This document shows, one piece after another, positions 1 to 6,654 of a DNA stretch of 35,472 nt. The notes beneath the pieces are model-generated. The model was not told the DNA's origin. It did not search any database and worked only from the letters and a program-made list of their open reading frames with translations. The position numbers and the translations under genes were made by a program. Position 1 is the first letter of the stretch, and each line of letters begins with the position of its first letter. The stretch comes from Candidatus Nomurabacteria bacterium CG1_02_43_90 (GTDB lineage Bacteria; Patescibacteriota; Minisyncoccia; Phycocordibacterales; UBA1550): positions 1 to 35,472 of the forward strand of contig MNVN01000018.1 in assembly GCA_001871765.1 (NCBI GenBank), written 5' to 3'.

Positions 1-438
1 ACGAGAACTAAGGCTCCAAATACAGATATCTGCCCTGCTTTCAGTGTCCTCAACAACCGCTGTCGCTGTTTCTCTATTTAGAATTGGTAAAGTCATTTCC
101 ATCTGCAACGCCAACGCATACTGCAAAAGCACCGCGCGGGTTTTTGCCGACTTTGGATATTCCTTAAAAATAGCGAGCTCCACGTCATCACGGATACCGT
201 TTCTGTTTGCATCAACACCTACAACGGTTTTGTCGGCTTCAGCACCTGGGTCGGGAGGCAAGTTTTTCCCCATTACGTCATCGAGAGTAAGCTTTGTTGC
301 GTGGATTTTTACGACCTGTTCGGCAGTCTTTTTATTCTGGAGATAAAACGGAAGGCGCAAAAGCATTGCGAATATAAAAATAAGTATACCCCACACGATA
401 ACCTTCTTCACAATATTCCACACTTTATGTGTTTCCAT
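1..438 (-). CDS. Membrane-anchored hypothetical protein (C-terminus cut by window edge)
   Basis: Reading the minus strand from an ATG at 438 gives an open frame of about 146 codons that runs off the window start, so it is partial. After a short charged N-terminus (METHKVWNIVKK) there is one hydrophobic segment of about 20 residues (roughly 12-32), then a hydrophilic domain likely outside the membrane. Around residues 65-85 the sequence GVDANRNGIRDDVE resembles a calcium-binding DxNxNGxxDDxE loop of the thrombospondin-3/dockerin kind. The ORF-track entry at 44..346 on the plus strand is its antisense shadow. I do not recognise the family. The anchored topology is seen; calcium binding is an inference from the loop. 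Confidence 0.65.
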   Translation of the reverse strand, partial: METHKVWNIVKKVIVWGILIFIFAMLLRLPFYLQNKKTAEQVVKIHATKLTLDDVMGKNLPPDPGAEADKTVVGVDANRNGIRDDVELAIFKEYPKSAKTRAVLLQYALALQMEMTLPILNRETATAVVEDTESRADICIWSLSSR

Positions 439-549
439 TTTTTAAATTTGTATGTATAAAAATTTTTAATAACTTATTCCAGTGTACCACGCAACATAAA
501 AAATAATCATGAAACAACCATAATTTTTTAGAAAACTGTGGATAACTCT

Positions 550-572
550 CCAGGAAGGCCCGGCCTTCCTGG
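550..572. repeat. REP-like palindrome copy 1
   Basis: A 23-nt inverted repeat with core GGAAGGCC-C-GGCCTTCC flanked by CC/GG. It lies just past the 3' end of the RAYT gene. A half copy (GGCCTTCCTGGATTA) follows at 578-592 as a direct repeat with a 16-nt period and overlaps the transposase stop codon. Confidence 0.85.
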
Positions 573-577
573 ATTAC

Positions 578-592
578 GGCCTTCCTGGATTA
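578..592. repeat. Half REP copy (direct duplication of copy 1 right arm)
   Basis: GGCCTTCCTGGATTA at 562-576 is repeated exactly at 578-592. This looks like a partial tandem duplication of the palindrome's right arm, ending at the stop codon of the transposase. Confidence 0.75.
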
Positions 593-1267
593 TGTTTTTT
601 CTTCCCTGAACGTAAGCCAGTCATTCACAAAATCATCAAACTCTTTTACTGTTTCAAAATATTCAGGAGAGGCATCACTACTCAAGACTTTTGATTCCGT
701 ACGAGGTTCTCCTTGCCAGTCGGGATAGCTTGAGTATTCATAATCCTTCAAAAAGTTTTGTGCTGCAACGCGATCATGAATACCATTTTCTTTCCACTTT
801 GGGTCAATAATTTTCACGGGATTCAAGTGTATGTACGCAAAAAGATATTTCAAATACTCATCAGTATTAGCATACTTTGCCTTAAAACGCCCCTCAAACA
901 AGGATCCTGTTCGTGCATTTTTATTATTGAAATACATAGAGTAGGCAGTGGATAACTTACCCATAAACTTTGTGATTCCGCCTTCTGTTTTTTCGCGAAT
1001 TAAAATATGAAAATGATTTTGCATGAGACAATAAACAACAATGTCCACAAGCGTTTCCTCTCTTTCGATGCCGAAAAGCTCCAGGAAGGCCCGGCCTTCC
1101 TGGAGGTGCGTATTCATGTCTACGGGCTTGACACTATTACAAACATACAAGAGTGCGACGAATCGTCGGTGATCATGTCCGTCAATAAAAATGGCTCTTT
1201 TCTCTGTGCCACGATTATAAATATGGTAATACTCACCCACTGAAAAAGATATTTTTCGACTGCTCAT
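590..1267 (-). CDS. REP-associated tyrosine transposase (RAYT, IS200-like Y1_Tnp domain)
   Basis: A 225-residue protein of the IS200/IS605-like Y1 HUH single-strand transposase superfamily, RAYT branch. The HUH motif is visible as NHFHILI (His85, His87), and the candidate nucleophile is Tyr145 in YLFAYIHLNP. Conserved RAYT stretches include HIYNRG near the N-terminus, FMGKLSTAY, RTGSLFEGRFKAK and YSSY. Family members bind and nick REP hairpins. Here five GGAAGGCC/GGCCTTCC palindromes lie in and around the gene: one overlaps the start codon, one is just past the stop, and one is translated in frame as residues 55-63 (LQEGRAFLE). The frame is intact, so the gene may be active. The start at 1267 is supported by the family N-terminus; no clear Shine-Dalgarno is visible because the hairpin occupies that position. 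Confidence 0.9.
   Translation of the reverse strand: MSSRKISFSVGEYYHIYNRGTEKRAIFIDGHDHRRFVALLYVCNSVKPVDMNTHLQEGRAFLELFGIEREETLVDIVVYCLMQNHFHILIREKTEGGITKFMGKLSTAYSMYFNNKNARTGSLFEGRFKAKYANTDEYLKYLFAYIHLNPVKIIDPKWKENGIHDRVAAQNFLKDYEYSSYPDWQGEPRTESKVLSSDASPEYFETVKEFDDFVNDWLTFREEKT
1079..1105. repeat. REP-like palindrome copy 2, inside the RAYT coding sequence
   Basis: A 27-nt perfect palindrome (apart from the centre base) with the same core as copy 1, extended by CTCC/GGAG. It lies inside the transposase gene and spans exactly nine codons in frame (LQEGRAFLE). Confidence 0.9.
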
Positions 1268-1295
1268 TTTTAGGAAGGCCGGGCCTTCCTAAAAA
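1267..1295. repeat. REP-like palindrome copy 3, over the RAYT start codon
   Basis: A 29-nt perfect palindrome: TTTTT, then AGGAAGGCC-G-GGCCTTCCT, then AAAAA. Its left end coincides with the first base of the transposase start codon, so the mRNA would carry a strong hairpin where the ribosome binds. This may limit translation of the transposase (inference). Confidence 0.9.
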
Positions 1296-1351
1296 TTATA
1301 TCATGGAATGCATGCTAGTATGAAATTCCATATAACCCTTGTGCTCTATAC

Positions 1352-1378
1352 CCCCAGGAAGGCCGGGCCTTCCTGGGG
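1352..1378. repeat. REP-like palindrome copy 4
   Basis: A 27-nt palindrome, CCCC-AGGAAGGCC-G-GGCCTTCCT-GGGG. Its outer arms differ from the other copies while the 17-nt core is conserved, as expected when the core is the recognised element. Confidence 0.88.
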
Positions 1379-1413
1379 AGGGTGGTGCACATACGCACAT
1401 ACACATACAAAAC

Positions 1414-1450
1414 AAAAAGCCCCGACTTCCTTGCGGAAGCGGGGCTTTTT
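1414..1450. terminator. Bidirectional terminator-like hairpin
   Basis: AAAAAGCCCCG / CGGGGCTTTTT arms enclose a second short stem (CTTCC/GGAAG). T-runs follow the stem on both strands. It lies between the S-layer gene (minus, upstream) and the RAYT and would stop read-through from the S-layer transcript into the transposase. Confidence 0.75.
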
Positions 1451-1568
1451 GTTGAATTGAGGTTTGATGATTATCGTGTCGTATCTGATTGGAATAATTT
1501 TTCTCAATCAAGAAATTGACGGACTATCTTCTCCCCTCTTTTCATTTCGAACCGTCTACCTAATCTCC

Positions 1569-1585
1569 GGAAGGCCGGGCCTTCC
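1569..1585. repeat. REP-like palindrome copy 5
   Basis: The 17-nt core GGAAGGCC-G-GGCCTTCC with non-matching flanks. It begins ten bases beyond the stop codon of the large surface-protein gene. Confidence 0.85.
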
Positions 1586-1594
1586 TAGGAATGA

Positions 1595-4500
1595 CTAGTT
1601 AGAACGAGTCTGGAGGAGACCACCTGCTGGAAGACCTGCAACACCGTAACCATTTGTCCAATCAAGATATGTGAGAGGAGATGTTGTGGTTGCATTGCCT
1701 GACCAAATGAGGCTGTTTGCTGCTGCAATTGTTGCTGCTGCAGAAACTGCCACACCTGCTGTTGCGTCACCGAGGAGATTCGTCGTAATTGATGAACCAA
1801 CGGTTCCGCTTGTACCTGTACCACGGAGTTCGAAGTAGTACGTTACACCTGCAGGGATTTCAACTGCTGCTGCTGGGGTAATCGTAACTGCTCCACCTAC
1901 ACCTGGAACGATGTTTGCAGCGCTGTTTACCATACCTGAGGTAAGGCCTGCAATCGTTGATGAGTATGATGCATCTGTGTAACCGTAAAGGTTAACGTTT
2001 GCAACACCTGCAATACCAGTTGAGGTTGCAATGGTGAACTTGAATTGTCCAAGACCTACGCCACCATTTGAGTTGGCAGTAACCTTGAAGCGCATAAGTT
2101 TACCATCTGCAGCACCTGTCGTTGTAAGAGCGTCAGCTGATACAACAGGGAATGACTTGAAGAGGCGGATGCCTGATACTGCCGTTGAACCTGTTGCATT
2201 AACTGTTGTACCTGAGTTTACTCCTGTACCTTGTGCGGCGTAGAAGTTAACTGATACCGTGTCGCCCTGAACACCTGTGAATCCAGTACCAATCTGAGCA
2301 AAGTCTACCTTAACGGTAATGTCCTTGTCAGCATCCTTAGGAAGTGCGAGTGTTGAAGTCAACGTTGAAGTTGCTTGCGTCGATGCTCCTGTGAATGTTG
2401 CAGTACCTACCTGAGTAGCACCATCCCAAAGCGAAACCTGTACGAGATCACCTGTTGATCCAGTAAGAGTAAGCCCGAGTTGTGAAAGGTTTGTACCTTC
2501 GTTTACTGAACGGAAACGGATAACGCCAACGGTGTTACCTGTCGAACCTGCAGCCGCTACTGCGAATGAAGGAGTCGAAGGTGAAGTTGAAACTACGAGT
2601 GAACCAGCACCAACAGTCTGTGTTGCGCTTGATGGCGTTGGAGCACCTGTTACAACAACAGTTGATCCTGAAACAACACCTGTTGTTACTGGAGCGGTAG
2701 CAACGTTCCATGCGTACGTACCCGTAGCGCTTGAAGAAACATTACCCTTGAGAGTCAAGGTCTTTACCGTGTTCTTTGAAACGATAAGAGCTTGGTCAAA
2801 AGTAATGGTTGTTGCTGCTGCTGAAACTACAACGTTTGAACCCGTGTTCAATGCTGTTGCACCGTCGAAGAGCTGCATGCTCGTAACGTTTGCAAACTGA
2901 CCAGCACCTGTAAAGGTGAGAGGAATTGAACTGAGGCGAACGTCTTCACCAGATTGACTTGCGTCAAGCTGAATGTTTGCCAAGACTACACCTTGTCCAC
3001 CGGCAACAACGAATTGTGCTGCTGGGTTTGTTGACATGGTAAGTGCAAGAGCTGCTGACTTAACGGTCATGGTGTTCATTATAAAGCCGAGAATTGGGGA
3101 AGCAATTGTGTTTCCTGTTGTCTGGCCCATAATGTTCCCCATAGAAGTTGCGACAGTTGAGTACGTAACACCATTGAGAACCCCTGCTGCAACTTTACCC
3201 TTTAGGGTGTAAACATGCTTGCCGAGGGGGTAAGTAACGGTATCAGTAAACGTAACGGTCTGTGTTGTACCACCAGTTGAGACTGCGTCTACTGGACCTG
3301 CAACAACCGCACCGTTCTCATTGTAGAGAGATACGCTTGTTAGCGTGTATCCAACATTTGATGCTCCACTGTTTGTAACCGTGAAAACATGATTCTGTAC
3401 AGAGATAGTTTCTCCTGTAATGTCCATAGTGTAACCACCGAGAACCTGGCCTGCGAGGTTAATCGCAATGTTCTGTGCAGCTACTTCTGTTGCCTTCGTT
3501 ACTGAAGTGAATGAACCTGCTGAAACGGTAATCGTGTTACCCTGGAGAGAAGGAGTTGCGTTTGCGATTGTGCCACCCGCGATAATTCCTTGACCGTAGG
3601 TCTCACCCATAACGTAGAGGTCGGTGTTCTTCTGGATGTCGAAGCGGATCGTACGACCTGCTGCGCCTGAACCAGTGATGTCACCTTGAATCCAGATGTC
3701 TTTTGCAAGACCACGTGAAATCACGATACCTGAACCAAAGTTTGCTGAATAGTAACGATCCGTTGATACCGTATCGTAAGGGGTACCATCAACGTAGATC
3801 TTTACATTTGAAAGATCTGCTGCTGATACTGAACCTGCCTGGTAGAAACGAATTGACTTCAAGCGAACATCTTCTGCTGAACCAGCAGTAAGGCGAACGC
3901 CACTAAACTTGTAAGCTGATGTACCAATTGCTTTGGTTGCATCTACTCCTGGAGTGTAGGTTGACAATGAACCAACTGCAGTACCAATGGTCAACGTACC
4001 GTTGATCGTGTGGTATGCGCCCGTGATAGGAAGTGAGCCTGAAACAGTTCCTGTGGTATTAACCGCAACAACTGAGATAGCTGCAACCTGTCCTGCGCTT
4101 GTTACAAGACTTGCATTCATGTTACCTGCTACGGTCAATGTTAATGACGTGTTTGCAGGAACAACGAACGTACCACCGACGATTGTCTGGTGATTAGAAC
4201 CAAAGGTCTTTGCAATATCGAGCTGAGTACCATCCTCCTTAAGGAGAACGATGCCTGCAAAGTTCGAATCGATTGCAGCACCCGTGCGCTCTACCGTAAG
4301 GCCGTTTACGACAACATCCGAAGATCCTGCAGTAAGGGTAACCTTGGTAAATGCAACGCGTGATGCGTTCTGGATTGCGAGACCATTAACTGGCTGTGTT
4401 GCTGAAGCGATGGTAAGACTTCCTCCTACTGTAGAAGTAGATGTTGTCGTAGTCGTCGTTGAAGCGTCACACTTCTGACCATTTACTGGACTGAAGCCTG

Positions 4501-5005
4501 TGGTTGAAGTACAACCAGCAACGGTACTTGTCGTAGCAGTTGTTGTCGTTGTCGTAGCCTCACACTTCTGACCATTTACTGGACTGAAGCCTGTTGCTGA
4601 AGAACAACCATCTGGCAATGACGTCGTGCTTGTTGAAGCGCTTGTAGCGTTCAAGTGCGCACGCGTTGATGCACCAACGAACCCTGTACCCTTGGTCAAA
4701 CCAACGGGTGCAAGAATGTCAGATGCATACTTTTCCTGGAACTTAATAACTGCAGCTTTCGTTGCGGGTCCAAAGTAGGAAGTTTCCTTTCCTGGTGAAC
4801 CTGCACCTACTGATGCAACTTGAGTGTCAGCGTTCATGTTCAAAACCACTTGGAGGTTTTTAACATCAGCGCTGGTGCTGCCTTGCTTGAGGTTTGTTGT
4901 GAATGTAGCAGCTGATGCGGTGGTTGCGATCATCGCAAACCCAGCAATCAGTCCTACCAAACCTGCAGCAATTTTTGCAGACTTTGATGAAATAATTTTA
5001 TTCAT
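1595..5005 (-). CDS. Candidate S-layer / surface protein with N-terminal peptidoglycan-binding domain
   Basis: The ORF opens at 5053, but the internal ATG at 5005 gives a normal signal peptide (MNKIISSKSAK, hydrophobic core, TASA before about residue 33) and a 1136-residue protein, so I use that start. Residues about 35-120 look like a PG_binding_1 domain (LKQGSTSADVKNLQ, YFGPATKAAVIKFQ). Then come two copies of a Cys-x-Cys motif containing GFSPVNGQKC separated by poly-Thr linkers, and about 900 residues of Thr/Ser/Ala/Gly/Val-rich beta-type repeats. The C-terminus has a WSGNATTTS...DWTNGYGVAGLPAG signature that I associate with large CPR surface proteins. Cysteine is nearly absent outside the two motifs. 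Likely role: the main surface-layer protein, anchored to peptidoglycan. This rests on composition and layout, not on a matched family. The long leader and the strong -10 fit high expression. Confidence 0.75.
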   Translation of the reverse strand: MNKIISSKSAKIAAGLVGLIAGFAMIATTASAATFTTNLKQGSTSADVKNLQVVLNMNADTQVASVGAGSPGKETSYFGPATKAAVIKFQEKYASDILAPVGLTKGTGFVGASTRAHLNATSASTSTTSLPDGCSSATGFSPVNGQKCEATTTTTTATTSTVAGCTSTTGFSPVNGQKCDASTTTTTTSTSTVGGSLTIASATQPVNGLAIQNASRVAFTKVTLTAGSSDVVVNGLTVERTGAAIDSNFAGIVLLKEDGTQLDIAKTFGSNHQTIVGGTFVVPANTSLTLTVAGNMNASLVTSAGQVAAISVVAVNTTGTVSGSLPITGAYHTINGTLTIGTAVGSLSTYTPGVDATKAIGTSAYKFSGVRLTAGSAEDVRLKSIRFYQAGSVSAADLSNVKIYVDGTPYDTVSTDRYYSANFGSGIVISRGLAKDIWIQGDITGSGAAGRTIRFDIQKNTDLYVMGETYGQGIIAGGTIANATPSLQGNTITVSAGSFTSVTKATEVAAQNIAINLAGQVLGGYTMDITGETISVQNHVFTVTNSGASNVGYTLTSVSLYNENGAVVAGPVDAVSTGGTTQTVTFTDTVTYPLGKHVYTLKGKVAAGVLNGVTYSTVATSMGNIMGQTTGNTIASPILGFIMNTMTVKSAALALTMSTNPAAQFVVAGGQGVVLANIQLDASQSGEDVRLSSIPLTFTGAGQFANVTSMQLFDGATALNTGSNVVVSAAATTITFDQALIVSKNTVKTLTLKGNVSSSATGTYAWNVATAPVTTGVVSGSTVVVTGAPTPSSATQTVGAGSLVVSTSPSTPSFAVAAAGSTGNTVGVIRFRSVNEGTNLSQLGLTLTGSTGDLVQVSLWDGATQVGTATFTGASTQATSTLTSTLALPKDADKDITVKVDFAQIGTGFTGVQGDTVSVNFYAAQGTGVNSGTTVNATGSTAVSGIRLFKSFPVVSADALTTTGAADGKLMRFKVTANSNGGVGLGQFKFTIATSTGIAGVANVNLYGYTDASYSSTIAGLTSGMVNSAANIVPGVGGAVTITPAAAVEIPAGVTYYFELRGTGTSGTVGSSITTNLLGDATAGVAVSAAATIAAANSLIWSGNATTTSPLTYLDWTNGYGVAGLPAGGLLQTRSN
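4467..4594. repeat. In-frame tandem duplication in the S-layer gene
   Basis: An identical 35-nt stretch beginning TCACACTTCTGACCATTTAC occurs at 4467-4501 and again at 4560-4594. The 93-nt offset is exactly 31 codons. It encodes the repeated GFSPVNGQKC motif plus its poly-Thr linker. Exact DNA identity suggests a recent duplication or ongoing slippage/recombination. Confidence 0.85.
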
Positions 5006-5084
5006 AAATAATAGTAATTTTACTAATCGCACATTAATGTGCCTTATGCACACCTTCGCGCAAACTTAATTTGACGTCGACGGT

Positions 5085-5153
5085 GAGGGCACACCGCACA
5101 GGAATCTTTTGCTCTTTTTTTGTATGAGTAAAATTTCTCTGCGGTATGCCCTC
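5085..5153 (-). promoter_or_regulatory. Leader hairpin upstream of the S-layer gene
   Basis: GAGGGCACACCGCA (5085-5098) and TGCGGTATGCCCTC (5140-5153) pair with one mismatch across a 41-nt loop. It sits inside the long untranslated leader of the S-layer gene. It could stabilise the mRNA or control translation; there is no direct evidence of function. Confidence 0.5.
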
Positions 5154-5382
5154 TCCTTGTCAAGATGTTTACGCTTCTCATTTTCGATCTATCATATGTC
5201 GGTCATGCGGTAGTGCTTCGACCTGCTTAGGGTGAAGTCAAGGGAAACTGAAAATGCACCGTATTGTGTGATGCGATTTTCTATTTAGTTTTCAATGACC
5301 TCGCTCCGGGCATGCAATCTATCGTAGACAGGAGCTTTCTTTTTGAAGTAGCGACAATGTGAACACTGCCTCTACACCTAAA

Positions 5383-5414
5383 TTCAGGGTGGTGGAAAAT
5401 TCCATCACACTGAA
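5383..5414 (-). promoter_or_regulatory. Imperfect palindrome at the predicted 5' end of the S-layer transcript
   Basis: TTCAGGGTGGTGGAA and TTCCATCACACTGAA form an inverted repeat matching at 13 of 15 positions, separated by two bases. It begins within a few bases of the expected transcription start (about 5417), so it is either an operator or a 5'-end stem-loop that protects the mRNA. Confidence 0.5.
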
Positions 5415-5423
5415 CTTAATCTT

Positions 5424-5452
5424 ATTATATAGAATGCAAGATAAATCTGCAA
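5424..5452 (-). promoter_or_regulatory. Putative promoter of the S-layer gene
   Basis: On the minus strand TTGCAG (5447-5452) is followed after 17 bases by a perfect TATAAT (5424-5429). A start near 5417 would give a leader of about 410 nt before the ATG at 5005. The -10 is strong and the -35 is half-consensus. Confidence 0.6.
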
Positions 5453-5530
5453 AGTATATACGTGTGGATAACTCAAAAAGAGCTATCCATACAGAGGAAG
5501 TATACCAGAAATCATCTAAAAAGTCCATCA

Positions 5531-5584
5531 ACAAAAACAGAAGACCGCCCTTCGCATGTGCGAAGGGCGGTCTTCTGTTTTTGT
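5531..5584. terminator. 54-nt perfect inverted repeat, bidirectional terminator
   Basis: Arms of 27 bases (ACAAAAACAGAAGACCGCCC... and its exact complement) give a very long GC-rich stem with A-rich and T-rich ends on both strands. It starts two bases past the stop codon region of the HTH gene and separates it from the S-layer promoter. Confidence 0.88.
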
Positions 5585-5585
5585 G

Positions 5586-6479
5586 TTAGGCGAGCGCGTA
5601 GCGTGACCACCTCCGCTCTCCAAATTTCTTAAGGACACCACTATCGGACATTGCGAGAAGTTCACGCTGTATCGTCTTCTCAGACAGATCGGGGAAGTGT
5701 GCAACAATGTCCTTTATCGCAACTTCACGATTGTCTTTTATCAATTTTAAAATTTGTGCCCGCCTACTCTGTTTCGCAATCTCAGTGTTGGCGCGAGTGT
5801 TCGATACTACGTGAGTATTCGTATTTTCTGGCTTCACCTTATCTCCTTTTATTTTACTATCGGACATTACAAATGTTCTTTGAGGGAGGTCATGTCCTTT
5901 AGGAAAATGCTGCTCGGTCGCCTGACCATAAAGCTTTGTGCTTGTGCTCGAAGTTTTCGTACGAGGAACGGCGTCGTCTTCCGTCTCGGGTATGTTAAAA
6001 AAGGTATCACCGAGGAGTGTGTCTGTAGAAGATTCTTGTGCATCTTTTTTTGCGAGTACTGCATTCCTGAGTGAAGCATACTCTTGTTTTAAAATAGTAA
6101 AATTCATCTCCGAGACAAGTCCGGCGATAAGTGATATTTCGAGAAGGGTGAGTGTCTCGTTTATGTTCTCTTGAATTGTTTCAAAAACTTTTTTTTCACT
6201 CCCTTGTGTACTTCGGTGTCCTGTCAAAAATTCTTTAAGGAGGGTGAGTGAGAGGTCTCTCAGGCGTAACTTCATCGGCTCGTTGTCCGATAGAAAATCA
6301 GTGACAAGATAAATCGCTGTTGCGAGACGTTCGCCCTTTTTTGAAAAAACAGTGCCAAAGATATTTATAGAAGAAGAATGACTAACCTGTAGGGCGGTAC
6401 GGTGTCCAATAAGAAGACCTCCGCTACTGGTTGGTTGTGCAAAAATTCTCTCTTCTTTTGTGTCTTTTTTGATGTCCAT
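5586..6479 (-). CDS. DeoR-like HTH transcriptional regulator
   Basis: A 297-residue protein. The last 65 residues form a winged-helix HTH of the DeoR type (RRAQILKLIKDN...VAIKDIVAHFPDLSEKTIQRELLAM...GVLKKFGERRWSRYAL). The N-terminal 140 residues are predicted mostly helical and amphipathic (AIYLVTDFLSDNEPMKLRLRDLSLTLLKEFL), and could be a dimerisation or sensor bundle. A low-complexity, Ser/Thr/Lys-rich linker joins the two. No ligand pocket or enzymatic domain is recognised. Its promoter (TTGACT, 18 bases, TATAAT) is overlaid by a 40-nt palindrome, which is typical of autoregulation. The gene is divergent from ftsK, so it may also affect ftsK. DNA binding is well supported; the regulon is unknown. 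Confidence 0.75.
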   Translation of the reverse strand: MDIKKDTKEERIFAQPTSSGGLLIGHRTALQVSHSSSINIFGTVFSKKGERLATAIYLVTDFLSDNEPMKLRLRDLSLTLLKEFLTGHRSTQGSEKKVFETIQENINETLTLLEISLIAGLVSEMNFTILKQEYASLRNAVLAKKDAQESSTDTLLGDTFFNIPETEDDAVPRTKTSSTSTKLYGQATEQHFPKGHDLPQRTFVMSDSKIKGDKVKPENTNTHVVSNTRANTEIAKQSRRAQILKLIKDNREVAIKDIVAHFPDLSEKTIQRELLAMSDSGVLKKFGERRWSRYALA

Positions 6480-6534
6480 TTGTTTGTGTCTTTTATGTGT
6501 CCTTTAACGCCAGAGATGTCTTTTATGGCACCTA

Positions 6535-6574
6535 TTTTTTTGTATGTCCATTATATAACGGACATACAAAAAAA
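6535..6574. promoter_or_regulatory. 40-nt operator-like palindrome over the HTH promoter
   Basis: TTTTTTTGTATGTCC (6535-6549) and GGACATACAAAAAAA (6560-6574) are exact inverted repeats of 15 bases. The centre TTATATAA is itself palindromic, so only one base pair of the 40-nt element is mismatched. It spans the -10 and spacer of the HTH promoter. Confidence 0.8.
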
Positions 6575-6579
6575 GTCAA
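6550..6579 (-). promoter_or_regulatory. Promoter of the HTH regulator gene
   Basis: On the minus strand TTGACT (6574-6579), 18-base spacer, TATAAT (6550-6555). This is near consensus and embedded in the operator palindrome. The start codon lies about 70 bases downstream. Confidence 0.7.
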
Positions 6580-6609
6580 TGATTTTCAATGTCTTTTACG
6601 TATTTCTAT

Positions 6610-6638
6610 TTGGGAATACCTCTATTTTCTGGTACTAT
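6610..6638 (+). promoter_or_regulatory. Putative ftsK promoter
   Basis: TTGGGA (6610-6615), 17-base spacer, TACTAT (6633-6638). A start near 6645 gives a leader of only about ten bases before the ATG at 6655, consistent with the lack of a Shine-Dalgarno there. Confidence 0.5.
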
Positions 6639-6654
6639 ATCTTGATATACACTT

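Noticed and set aside
1296-1511. 71-residue minus-strand ORF between RAYT and S-layer genes
   Set aside because: Made almost entirely of REP palindrome and terminator sequence.
550-1585. CRISPR-like array of repeats
   Set aside because: Copies are palindromes at irregular spacing, partly inside a gene and next to a RAYT. No regular spacers, no cas genes.
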